Positions 27,588-36,180 of a stretch of 64,000 nt of DNA are shown piece after piece (position 1 is the first letter of the stretch; every line of letters starts with the position of its first letter). The notes beneath the pieces are model-generated. The model made no database searches. It saw only the letters and a program-made list of their open reading frames with translations, and had not been told where the DNA came from. A program made the translations under genes and the position numbers. Source of the stretch: Lacrimispora defluvii (GTDB lineage Bacteria > Bacillota > Clostridia > Lachnospirales > Lachnospiraceae); the NCBI GenBank assembly GCA_013036995.1, contig JAAOXG010000075.1:1-64000 (forward strand), in the 5' to 3' direction.

Positions 27588-29155
27588 CAGGATAACCTCC
27601 TCTTCTGCCTCAGTACAGGCCTGATACCAAATATTTCCTCAAAAAAATCTGCCTTCTGATTAAACGATAACGCTTCCAGTGTCATATCTCCTTCATAAGA
27701 CGTGGTTACTACAAGCTTCCCTTCCTTAACATTCATCCGGCTGTCTGATAATTTCTGTTTGTGGCTGCGATCCATGGAATTGGCAAGCCTTAATATGGCT
27801 GTCAGCTTTGCAATTAAAATGGTAATATCCTCATGAGACAATTCCCCCTTTGTATTACGGAATAATTCCTCATTGAGCTGCACCCGGTTGTAATCAAATT
27901 CCACTCCGTTGTACCGCACTACATTGGCAATAATTTCCCGCTCCATATGGGAGAGGCCAATTATTTCAGTTGACATAATAATGCTGTAAGCGGACTCACT
28001 TGGCTTTCTCATGCTGATAAATTTACCGCATGCATGTAAAATGGCCGCAATCTGTAAAAGAAGCCGCTCCCGCCTGCCCATACCGTGATACTTCTTCATA
28101 CAGTCAAAAATTCCAAGCACATACTTTTCCATGCAAACCGTATGAGGCCCATGACACTTATAACGTTTTGCCATGTTCCTGGAGGCCGCCAGAATATCCT
28201 CAGAAAAATCATGATGAAATTTTACTGTCCTGGCTTCTTCTGCGTATTCCGCAGCAATACTGTCACATAAGCGGATGCCTGGTATCCAGAACATCTCAGC
28301 TCCTGTCAGTTCCAAAACACGTTTAAAAATAATCGCGGCAGGAACCAAAAGAGCGGCGTATTCTGCATTGACTCCAAACCGGTCCTGGATCTGGTCAAGG
28401 GACATTAACTTGATCTTTTCATAAAAATTAATAAATTCTTCCGCAGTGATCCACTCCACCGGCTTTCCGCCATGGCTACCTCTAGAGAGATAGAGGATGC
28501 TCTCCCCGATACCGATAAGATTTTTAATTTCACGGTCTCTTAAATAAACTTTGCGGAACGTGTTTAACTCATTGTCAACCATTTCTTCAATCAGGGTATT
28601 CTGCATCTGGGTACTCACCTGCATATCACCCATCATCTCACGGATCCTCAGTACTCCAAGCATCAGATTCTGAGTGGATATAAGAGCGTCCTTATCAAAT
28701 AAGGATACCTGCATACTGCCAAATCCCACATCTACGATGGCAGTTCCCTTCTGTATGATTTTATTAAATTCCGCATCCTTGGAGGCGATAGCCTTGTAAC
28801 TGATAAAACGCTGCTCGGAATTGCTGATAATCTGAACCTCAATGCCGGTTCTTACCCGGATCTGATCCAGTACGATCTGACTGTTTTTTGCTTCCCGAAG
28901 TGCGCTGGTCGCATAGGCACGGTAGCCTGTGACTTTATAGGACTGCATAATATCTGCAAAGTCTTCAATTACCTTACACATTTCGTCTACTAATTCGTAG
29001 CGGATTTTTCCGTTCTTATAGGTGTCCCTACCAAGGGCGATGACATGGCGGACATGATCAATCTTGCGGATACCCGTTTTAGGGGAAATCTCATAGATGC
29101 CAAGTTCAAGTTCAAACGATCCCACATCAATAGCGGCAAATAATCTGATTGCCAT
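27587..29155 (-). CDS. ppx: Exopolyphosphatase / pppGpp phosphohydrolase family protein
   Basis: A 522-residue Ppx/GppA protein of the actin/Hsp70 fold (AAIDVGSFELEL phosphate loop; AIVDVGFGSMQVSLF) with a C-terminal HD-type helical domain (LHACGKFIS). It hydrolyses polyphosphate and possibly pppGpp. The loop DVGS-F-ELE differs slightly from the canonical DxGSNSxR, so specificity is uncertain. The ATG at 29155 follows GAGGAGG; a GTG at 29170 is rejected as lying within that site. The pairing with ppk is classic. Confidence 0.85.
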   Translation of the reverse strand: MAIRLFAAIDVGSFELELGIYEISPKTGIRKIDHVRHVIALGRDTYKNGKIRYELVDEMCKVIEDFADIMQSYKVTGYRAYATSALREAKNSQIVLDQIRVRTGIEVQIISNSEQRFISYKAIASKDAEFNKIIQKGTAIVDVGFGSMQVSLFDKDALISTQNLMLGVLRIREMMGDMQVSTQMQNTLIEEMVDNELNTFRKVYLRDREIKNLIGIGESILYLSRGSHGGKPVEWITAEEFINFYEKIKLMSLDQIQDRFGVNAEYAALLVPAAIIFKRVLELTGAEMFWIPGIRLCDSIAAEYAEEARTVKFHHDFSEDILAASRNMAKRYKCHGPHTVCMEKYVLGIFDCMKKYHGMGRRERLLLQIAAILHACGKFISMRKPSESAYSIIMSTEIIGLSHMEREIIANVVRYNGVEFDYNRVQLNEELFRNTKGELSHEDITILIAKLTAILRLANSMDRSHKQKLSDSRMNVKEGKLVVTTSYEGDMTLEALSFNQKADFFEEIFGIRPVLRQKRRLS

Positions 29156-29252
29156 ACTTGTCCTCCTCACTGCCCTCTACAGGACAGTTTTTTACTATTC
29201 TACCTTATTTTATTTCCTTTTGTGTCAAATATCGGTAAAATTTGCAAAAAGA

Positions 29253-30536
29253 TTAATTATTTTTCTCTTTTGCCAAAAGATAGGTAATAAACTGGCTTGC
29301 GGTTCTTCCGGATAAACCGCCGTGATTCAGTTCCCATATATTTGCTTTTTGATAAAGTTCTTCCAGAGGCATGGAAATCTGGCTGCGGGCTGCCAGCTGC
29401 TTTACAATCTCTTTAAACTCAGCTGGTTCTGGAGCACCATAATAAATAGTTACACCAAATCGTGCCACAAGGGAAAGCTTCTCCTGGACGGTATCATTAT
29501 TATGTAATTCATCATCCAGTTGTCTCTTATCGCTGAATTTTTCACGAATTAAATGACGGCGGTTTGAGGTTGCATAGATTAAAACATTGCCAGGCTTCTT
29601 TGCCAGCCCGCCCTCAATAATCGCCTTTAGATATTTATATTCCAGTTCCGTATCCTCAAAAGATAAATCATCCATATAGATGATAAACTTATAATTTCTG
29701 TCTTTGATTTGTTCCTGTAATTTGGAAAGTGTATGAAACTGGTGCTTATATACTTCTATAATCCTCAGACCTCTATCATAATATTCATTTAAAATAGCTT
29801 TGATACTTGAAGATTTCCCGGTTCCGCTGTCGCCAAACAGGAGAACGTTATTAGCCGCCTTCCCGTCTAAGAATGCTTCCGTGTTCTCAATCAGCTTCTC
29901 CTTCTGTCTTTCATATCCCACAAGTTCATTAAGATATATGTGATCCATGCTGGTGATGGGAATGATCTGAGGTTCCTGATCCGTCTCCTCCACACGAAAC
30001 GCCTTATTCAAGCCGAATTTTCCTACGCCGAAATTCTTATAGAATAAGGTGATTTTTTCTCCGAAGGCTTTTACGTCAGGAGCTTCCTTTAGCTCCACTG
30101 CAAGCGTTACGATCTGATCACGGATCCGTCTGTTATAAATTTTACTGTTGCCGTTATTGGCATGGTAATCAGAAAGGGCGGACCAGATTCCCTCTTCTTC
30201 CCCGCAGTCTAATGCCCGTATGTCCTGATCAAACAGCTCCTTCATAATCTTAAAATCATGGGCAGCCAGTTGATTTAATGTTCCCTGAATGGGACCTGTT
30301 ATTTCGCAGGAGGTACTGTAAGCGTTTTCGTTATCTGCCAGGCACAATGCTAAAAAACAATGCCAGAGATTCCCCTCAAAGCCATAGGATGCTGCCAGCT
30401 CGATAAGCTGACCGGCACAGGCGCAGGATTCCGGCATTGTTACTGTATTATTCTCCTGGATAAGAGTCAGCTGTCTTAACATCTGGTCAAAAAGTTTCTG
30501 ATATTTTAAATCGCGGTATAAAATCAGTTCCTTCAC
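29253..30536 (-). CDS. DUF815 family AAA ATPase
   Basis: A 427-residue ATPase of the DUF815 group. The N-terminal 190 residues are helical and variable; the AAA core has Walker A LLFGDSGTGKSSS, Walker B IIYMDDLSFED and sensor-1 YATSNRRHL. It begins with GTG after GGAGGAATAAG. The function is not established. It lies 66 bases after pheA and 97 bases before ppx, all on the same strand, and its own ribosome site is strong. Confidence 0.8.
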   Translation of the reverse strand: MKELILYRDLKYQKLFDQMLRQLTLIQENNTVTMPESCACAGQLIELAASYGFEGNLWHCFLALCLADNENAYSTSCEITGPIQGTLNQLAAHDFKIMKELFDQDIRALDCGEEEGIWSALSDYHANNGNSKIYNRRIRDQIVTLAVELKEAPDVKAFGEKITLFYKNFGVGKFGLNKAFRVEETDQEPQIIPITSMDHIYLNELVGYERQKEKLIENTEAFLDGKAANNVLLFGDSGTGKSSSIKAILNEYYDRGLRIIEVYKHQFHTLSKLQEQIKDRNYKFIIYMDDLSFEDTELEYKYLKAIIEGGLAKKPGNVLIYATSNRRHLIREKFSDKRQLDDELHNNDTVQEKLSLVARFGVTIYYGAPEPAEFKEIVKQLAARSQISMPLEELYQKANIWELNHGGLSGRTASQFITYLLAKEKNN

Positions 30537-30602
30537 GTTCCTTATTCCTCCCTGTGTAAACGGAAGTCCGGCCTTAATACAGGCCGAACCTCTCTAAATT
30601 CC

Positions 30603-31739
30603 TTAATAATTTCCCAGGACTCTCATATTGCGTCCCTCTTCTAAAATCCCTTTCAGCGCATTCTGAATGGAACATTCACTTAAATTTCCTTCCATATCTA
30701 CAAAAAAGCGGTATTCCCAGTTTCTTCCTGGAATGGGCCTTGACTCAATCATAATCATGCTGACTCCGTTATAAATCATATTGCTCAGCATGTTGTAAAG
30801 AGTACCGCTCTTATGGGGCAGTTCAAAGCTGATGCTGATTTTTTGTGCTTCCTCCCGGTAGATCCTTTTGTTTGACAGGATAATAAAGCGGGTGGTATTG
30901 GACTTATTATGATTGATGGAAGAATTAAGAACTTTCAGTCCATAAAGTCTGGCAGCGGTTTCACTGGCCACAGCAGCCTGAGTGGGATCTCCTTCTTCTA
31001 TAATCTTTTTAGCAGCAGCCGCAGTATTCTCTACACTGATCTGCTTCCAGTTCCTGTTGGCATTTAAAAACTCAGAACACTGCATCAGTGCCTGTGGGTG
31101 GCTGAATACAGTACGGATATCTTCCGGTCTTGAATCTTTCAGCCCTAACAGCGCATGATTTACGGTTAAAAATGTCTCAGCCACTATATAATTGTTGTAT
31201 TTCATCAACAGGTCATAGTTATCAATCACTGCACCGGCAGAGGAATTTTCTATGGGCAGCACCGCATAATCTGCTCGCCCGGACTCCACTTCCTTCATGG
31301 CATCCTCAAAGGTAACCACATGATAACAGCTGATATCAGTTCCGAAATACTGAAGCGTGGCAGCATGGCTGTATGCACCCTCTACTCCCTGATAAACCAC
31401 TCTTACCCCATCTGTGGGAATACTTTTTACCGGTTGAAAGGTATCTTCCCCTTTCAGTCCGTGCTCCGCCATCAGCTTGTACTGATAATGGCGGCTGATG
31501 GTCATCATCTGGGTAAACAGTTCACTGACTGCCTGCTTCATAAATGCATCTTCAACCATACCGGTTACGGAATCAATTTTCTGAATCTCCCGTTCCTTAT
31601 CGTAAACCGGTTTTCCGGTTTCAATCTTAAATTCAGCCACCTCGCCGCTCAGTCTCATCCTCTTTTCGAACAGTTCCACGATTTCACGGTCAATGCTGTC
31701 CAGCTGTCCTCTGATCTCAAGCAAGTCTAATTTTTTCAT
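30603..31739 (-). CDS. pheA: Bifunctional chorismate mutase / prephenate dehydratase (P-protein)
   Basis: A 378-residue enzyme for phenylalanine synthesis. Order of domains: AroQ chorismate mutase (1-90), prephenate dehydratase from about 110 (VYQGVEGAYSHAA; LPIENSSAGAV; TRFIILSNK), and an ACT regulatory domain at the C-terminus with the ESRP phenylalanine-binding motif and the GTLYNML loop. It should be feedback inhibited by phenylalanine. No T-box or attenuator was noticed upstream. It follows plsC by 34 bases. Confidence 0.95.
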   Translation of the reverse strand: MKKLDLLEIRGQLDSIDREIVELFEKRMRLSGEVAEFKIETGKPVYDKEREIQKIDSVTGMVEDAFMKQAVSELFTQMMTISRHYQYKLMAEHGLKGEDTFQPVKSIPTDGVRVVYQGVEGAYSHAATLQYFGTDISCYHVVTFEDAMKEVESGRADYAVLPIENSSAGAVIDNYDLLMKYNNYIVAETFLTVNHALLGLKDSRPEDIRTVFSHPQALMQCSEFLNANRNWKQISVENTAAAAKKIIEEGDPTQAAVASETAARLYGLKVLNSSINHNKSNTTRFIILSNKRIYREEAQKISISFELPHKSGTLYNMLSNMIYNGVSMIMIESRPIPGRNWEYRFFVDMEGNLSECSIQNALKGILEEGRNMRVLGNY

Positions 31740-31773
31740 ATGTCCATTCCTCTGCCTTATCTTTTGGTCTTCT

Positions 31774-32532
31774 TTACCGGCCTGTCAGCTTTCCCTGAAG
31801 GGAAAGTTCTTCTTCCAGCATACTCTCAATCTGTTTTTTTACATAAGCACCGGGGAATTTTTTAGATTCCGGTTCCAGCTCTTTCACCAGGAACGGTTCC
31901 CCGAATTCAATGGTTACTTTCGAAGACCGTATGAATGGAAGGTGCTTTTCAAATACTTCTGCCGTTCCGGTTATGGCAACCGGTACCACCGGACATCCGC
32001 TTTTTTCTGCTATTTTCAAGCTGCCTTCCTTAAAAGGAAGAAGTTCCATTATATCTTCATTTGTGTTCCTGGTTCCTTCCGGGAAAATCCAGACAGAGAC
32101 TCCGTTTTTCACCTGCTCGATTCCCTGGAGAATGGTTTTTAACCCTTCTTTTACATTCTGTCTGTCCAAAAACAGGCAGTTTACATGCTTCATCCAGCTG
32201 GAGAGCAGCGGAATTTTTTCCATCTCTTTTTTAGCCACAAATCCCACCAGACCAGGGACTGTGGTATAACCAACCAGAATATCAAAATAGCTTCTATGAT
32301 TTCCCACATACAGAACTGCCTGGTTGCCTGGTATCTTTTCTTTTCCTTTTACTGTAATTTTAACTCCTGCAAAAAACAGGATGATCTTAAAAATCCACCG
32401 GACATCAGAAATACTTCGTTCATCGCTTAGACGCCGGTTTTTTCTGCCAGCCAGGCTCTCAAAAATCAGAACCGGGATGCTTAAGATGAGATAAAATATA
32501 ACGGATGCTGCTACAAGAATAAATCGAATCAT
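31774..32532 (-). CDS. plsC: 1-acyl-sn-glycerol-3-phosphate acyltransferase
   Basis: A 252-residue membrane acyltransferase that adds the second acyl chain to make phosphatidic acid. An N-terminal helix (ILVAASVIFYLILSIPVLIF), catalytic motif I NHRSYFD, and motif III FPEGTRN are present. The ATG at 32532 is eight bases from GGAGGA; the frame to 32553 would put that site inside the gene. Its neighbours cls and plsC both serve phospholipid synthesis. Confidence 0.93.
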   Translation of the reverse strand: MIRFILVAASVIFYLILSIPVLIFESLAGRKNRRLSDERSISDVRWIFKIILFFAGVKITVKGKEKIPGNQAVLYVGNHRSYFDILVGYTTVPGLVGFVAKKEMEKIPLLSSWMKHVNCLFLDRQNVKEGLKTILQGIEQVKNGVSVWIFPEGTRNTNEDIMELLPFKEGSLKIAEKSGCPVVPVAITGTAEVFEKHLPFIRSSKVTIEFGEPFLVKELEPESKKFPGAYVKKQIESMLEEELSLQGKLTGR

Positions 32533-32586
32533 TGGTCTAATCCTCCATTCCATCTATTATATAGAATGGACTCTTTAATTACAATA

Positions 32587-33057
32587 CTACCTGCCTTTCT
32601 TTTTTGTAATTTGTTCGAACAATAATCCCGTAGCAAACCACAGCGGTGCAAAATCCAGACGGATCAGGCCGTCAATGTTGGTGCTTCTGCCGGTATAATC
32701 CCATGGGCAGATCCCTCTGCCGCGTAAAAGTGTTCCGGAGAAATATTCTGCCACAAAAATCAGCACCATATAAAGGAATCCATGACGAATGGCTATATCC
32801 GTCCGGGCAACAGCCAGACCGGATCTGGGATTAATCCAGTGGTCAATCATCATTCCAATGGGTGCCAGAAATGCTCCGCATCCATAAATAGGAAACATAA
32901 GAAGAGATGTCTGACCCATCAGACGCCAGTCATGGCGTAAGAAGGAGTCTGTTGCAGTAAACATTACTTCCAGGCACCAGCCTGTAACCCCGCATTTACA
33001 AAAATTTAAGGGTAACTCTTTTAAGTTTAATTGTGATAGTATCTTCATAAACATCAT
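32587..33057 (-). CDS. CmpB/PF06541-like membrane protein
   Basis: A 156-residue membrane protein of the 'putative ABC-transporter type IV' (PF06541) group, recognised from GWCLEVMFTA, LMFPIYGCGAFLAP and the C-terminal PWDYTGRSTNIDGLIRL-FAPLW. About four helices. Function unknown. No clear ribosome site precedes the ATG at 33057, and the usual first helix seems short, so either the start is misplaced or the gene depends on the upstream cls (44 bases away). Confidence 0.65.
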   Translation of the reverse strand: MMFMKILSQLNLKELPLNFCKCGVTGWCLEVMFTATDSFLRHDWRLMGQTSLLMFPIYGCGAFLAPIGMMIDHWINPRSGLAVARTDIAIRHGFLYMVLIFVAEYFSGTLLRGRGICPWDYTGRSTNIDGLIRLDFAPLWFATGLLFEQITKKKGR

Positions 33058-33101
33058 TATGTGCCGGACATGGAGATATTATGTTGTGCTGTAAAAGAAT
33101 T

Positions 33102-34613
33102 CTATAAAAGAGGTGAGAGAAGTCTGCTGCCCTGTTCCTTAATCCGAATGAATATACTTCTGGCTTCATATCTCTCTGGTGTAATCTCTTCACATACCTT
33201 TAAATCTTCCAGGAATAACTCTTCTAATTTTCTGGTAGTCTCTTCATCATAGATCACTGCATTGACTTCAAAATTCAGTTCAAAGCTGCGGATATCCATA
33301 TTGGCAGTCCCATAGGAACTGACTTTTCCGTCTGTCATCACTCCCTTTGAATGAAGAAATCCATTTTCATAGGTATAGCATCTGGCACCTTCGGATAAAA
33401 GATCTCCAACGTAGGAATAGGTGGCCCAGTAAACAAAGGGATGGTCCGGTTTGCATGGTATCATGAGCCTGACATCCACCCCTGACCTGGCAGCCACCCT
33501 GAGTGCAGTAAGAACCGCATCATCGGGTACGAAATAAGGAGTCTGTATATAAATATGATGCTTTGCTTTTGAGAACAGCCGGATATAATTATCCCGAATC
33601 TGTCTGCTTCTGGCGTCAGGACCACTTGCAATAATCTGAATTCCAAGTTTTTTTTCTATCTGATTTATATCCACTACTCCCATATTGTAAAGACAGGCTC
33701 CGTCTTCGTCTTCACAAAAGTAAGTCATATTTTTAAATAAGTTTTCCCCCACTGCATAATTCCAGTCCAGAGCAAAACGGATCTGAAGGCTTAAAACAGA
33801 TCCACCCTGAAGTTTTAAATGAGTATCCCTCCAGTAACCAAACTTAGGGTCTTTGGAAATATATTCTCTTCCTATATTGAATCCGCCCACATAACCAATC
33901 CGGTTATCAATAACAACAATTTTTCTGTGATTTCTATAGTTAATACGCAGATGCAGCCTTCCAAGCACTGGCGGAAAGAAGATACCAACCTTAACACCGC
34001 TTTCCTTTAATATATCCCATTTTGATTTGCGCATGAACCTTCCACCCATACCGTCACAGAGAATCCGGACTTCTACACCAGCCTTTGCCCGTTCAATCAA
34101 TATGGGAATGATGGAGTCAAACAGCTCATCATTCTTAATAATATAATACTGGAGATGGATAAACCGGCTTGCTTTTGAAAGTTCTTCTCTGAGATCCTGA
34201 AACTTTTTCTCTCCATCAGTAAAAATTTCAACGGTATTATCAACGGTGAGAACGGAACCTGAGGTTTCTAAATTATACATGACCAGATCGGAATAATCCC
34301 TTGCAAGGGAAGAATCCAGCCCGATATCATGACTTTTTAAAAACTCCTCCTGATTTCTTGCAGAGTAACGCATCCGGTCCTCCACTTCCTTAACCCGGAA
34401 CATCTTACCTTTTCTCATATCCTGACCTAGTACAAGATAAAAGAGAAATCCGAAAACGGGAATAAAATACAACGCTAAGAGCCAGGTCCAGACTGCCTTT
34501 GGATCCCTCCTTTGAAAAAAAACAATGATAACAGAAAGAATCAGGTTTATATAGATTAAATGCTCCATGAGCCATTTCCAGACTGCTATGGTCTGATTCC
34601 AGACAGCTCCCAT
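33102..34613 (-). CDS. cls: Cardiolipin synthase
   Basis: A 503-residue phospholipase-D superfamily enzyme that joins two phosphatidylglycerols to cardiolipin at the membrane. Two N-terminal helices, the first catalytic HKD motif in NYRNHRKIVVIDN and the second in LHSKGVMTDGKVSSYGTANMD. The ATG at 34613 follows AAGGAGGGATTTAAT; the frame to 34649 is rejected because the extension contains that site. Confidence 0.93.
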   Translation of the reverse strand: MGAVWNQTIAVWKWLMEHLIYINLILSVIIVFFQRRDPKAVWTWLLALYFIPVFGFLFYLVLGQDMRKGKMFRVKEVEDRMRYSARNQEEFLKSHDIGLDSSLARDYSDLVMYNLETSGSVLTVDNTVEIFTDGEKKFQDLREELSKASRFIHLQYYIIKNDELFDSIIPILIERAKAGVEVRILCDGMGGRFMRKSKWDILKESGVKVGIFFPPVLGRLHLRINYRNHRKIVVIDNRIGYVGGFNIGREYISKDPKFGYWRDTHLKLQGGSVLSLQIRFALDWNYAVGENLFKNMTYFCEDEDGACLYNMGVVDINQIEKKLGIQIIASGPDARSRQIRDNYIRLFSKAKHHIYIQTPYFVPDDAVLTALRVAARSGVDVRLMIPCKPDHPFVYWATYSYVGDLLSEGARCYTYENGFLHSKGVMTDGKVSSYGTANMDIRSFELNFEVNAVIYDEETTRKLEELFLEDLKVCEEITPERYEARSIFIRIKEQGSRLLSPLL

Positions 34614-34760
34614 ATTAAATCCCTCCTTTCTCTTTCTAACCGGTTTCATCGTTTTAAGTAGTTCCTACCTTCTACATGAAACAGTTTTCCTATTTTCTGC
34701 TCTTTCATTCTAATAATTTTATGGTGTGACTCCTGCAAATAGTCTCAAATCTATTTTCCA

Positions 34761-34792
34761 AAAAGGGTCCCCGCAGCTGCGACGACCCTTTT
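34761..34792. terminator. Terminator after the DUF4250 gene
   Basis: AAAAGGGTC (34761-34769) pairs with GACCCTTTT (34784-34792), with a GCAGCTGC palindrome inside the loop. T runs appear on both strands; it lies 14 bases past the DUF4250 stop. Confidence 0.8.
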
Positions 34793-34805
34793 GTATCCAC
34801 TTCAT

Positions 34806-34985
34806 TTACAAAAACTGATTTTTTTCATTGTCATACCGGTAATCAATGGAGGCCAGTGACTTTATAATCTCTTCTTCCTCGATTCCCAGGCTCAGACAGC
34901 ACTCACTTAAAGATGGATAATAATCTCTCAGCTGAGTATTCATGTAACTGAGCAGCATAACCGGATCTTTGGGTATATTCGCCAT
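34806..34985 (-). CDS. DUF4250 domain protein
   Basis: A 59-residue protein beginning MANIPKDPVMLLSYMNTQLR and ending DNEKNQFL. It matches the DUF4250 family of small proteins, common in clostridia. The pattern PKDPVMLLS, then RDYYPSL, then a Glu-rich helix and a final Y-R-Y-D segment is characteristic. AGGAGATAATAG precedes the ATG, and a terminator follows, so it is a single-gene transcript. The function is unknown; its predicted all-helical fold and lack of hydrophobic segments suggest a cytoplasmic role. Confidence 0.88.
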   Translation of the reverse strand: MANIPKDPVMLLSYMNTQLRDYYPSLSECCLSLGIEEEEIIKSLASIDYRYDNEKNQFL

Positions 34986-35113
34986 TCTATTATCTCCTGC
35001 ACATGTTTGTCCCTCATTTTAGCATATATTTCTTTTATTTTCAAGAAATGACCTGTACGAATGGAAAAAGAAATGCTACAATCAGGTTCATAATCCATCA
35101 GGAGGTACTTCAA

Positions 35114-36133
35114 ATGAAAAAAATAATGATGCTGGGAACCGGTGGTACAATTGCATGCAAAAGAGGAGATTCTGGTTTAAAACCCCTTCTGACATCAGAC
35201 GAACTTCTCTCCTATGTTCCCGATGCGGCGGATTTCTGCCATGTGGACAGTCTTCAGATATTCAATATAGACAGCACCAATATGCAGCCAAAACACTGGC
35301 TGGTGATTGCAAAAGCCATTGAAGATCATTACGATGCATATGACGGCTTTGTCATCTGCCACGGCACGGATACCATGGCTTACACAGCGGCTGCTCTGTC
35401 TTATCTGGTGCAGTATTCCCCAAAACCCATTGTCATAACTGGTGCCCAAAAACCCATTGACATGGAAAATACGGATGCAAGAACCAATTTATCTGACAGC
35501 CTTCGTTTTGCCAGTGATGACCGTTCCCATGATGTAAATATCGTTTTTGATGGAAAAGTAATTTCCGGTACAAGAGGGAAAAAGGAACGAACCAAAAGCT
35601 ACAACGCATTTTCCAGCATTAATTTTCCCTATATTGCTACAATTCAGGATGGACATGTAATCTTTTATCTGGATGACAAAAAGAACTGCCAGGGAAGTCC
35701 CCTCTTTTATCATAAGCTGAATTTTAACGTGGCACTTTTAAAGCTGATTCCATCCATGGGTTCGGATGTTCTGGACTATATGGCAGAGCATTACGATGCA
35801 GTTATTATTGAATCCTTTGGTGTAGGCGGTCTGCCCTCCTATGATACCGGTGATTTTTATAAGGCCATTGAAAAATGGATTTCTCTTGGAAAAACCGTGG
35901 TTATGACCACCCAGGTAACCAATGAAGGCAGTAATATGTCCGTTTACGAAGTGGGGCATTCCATTAAGAAAGAATTCGGACTTCTGGAAGCATACGATAT
36001 GACCCTGGAGGCCACAGTGACAAAACTCATGTGGATTCTTGGAAAAACAACAGATCAAAAGGAGATACGGGATAGCTTTTATCATACCGTCAACAGAGAT
36101 ATATTGTGGACATTGCCAAATACCAATTCATGA
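35114..36133 (+). CDS. ansA: L-asparaginase (cytosolic type)
   Basis: A 339-residue asparaginase that hydrolyses asparagine to aspartate and ammonia. The first nucleophile-bearing motif is GTGGTIACK, the second is CHGTDTMAYTA; the GAQKPI and TTQVTNEG segments also fit. There is no signal peptide after the start chosen at 35114 (eight bases from GGAGG), so it is cytosolic; the extended frame from 35003 would add an uncharacteristic leader. It is monocistronic, with a terminator just before clpB's end. Confidence 0.92.
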   Translation: MKKIMMLGTGGTIACKRGDSGLKPLLTSDELLSYVPDAADFCHVDSLQIFNIDSTNMQPKHWLVIAKAIEDHYDAYDGFVICHGTDTMAYTAAALSYLVQYSPKPIVITGAQKPIDMENTDARTNLSDSLRFASDDRSHDVNIVFDGKVISGTRGKKERTKSYNAFSSINFPYIATIQDGHVIFYLDDKKNCQGSPLFYHKLNFNVALLKLIPSMGSDVLDYMAEHYDAVIIESFGVGGLPSYDTGDFYKAIEKWISLGKTVVMTTQVTNEGSNMSVYEVGHSIKKEFGLLEAYDMTLEATVTKLMWILGKTTDQKEIRDSFYHTVNRDILWTLPNTNS

Positions 36134-36147
36134 AATACCATCACAAA

Positions 36148-36180
36148 GGGGAGTCCTGACACGGACCCCCCTGTTTTTTT
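36148..36180 (+). terminator. Terminator of ansA
   Basis: GGGGAGTCC (36148-36156), six-base loop, GGACCCCCC (36163-36171), then TTTTTTT. The T run overlaps the clpB stop codon on the other strand. Confidence 0.85.

Noticed and set aside
30537-30602. GGCC-TGTATTAA-GGCC hairpin as pheA terminator
   Set aside because: An 8-base stem with one G-U is present upstream of the DUF815 gene's end of the gap, but no T run follows, so I did not list it as a feature.
32996-33193. A 65-codon open frame on the minus strand in the cls/CmpB gap
   Set aside because: It has no ribosome site, overlaps both real genes and shows no domain character.
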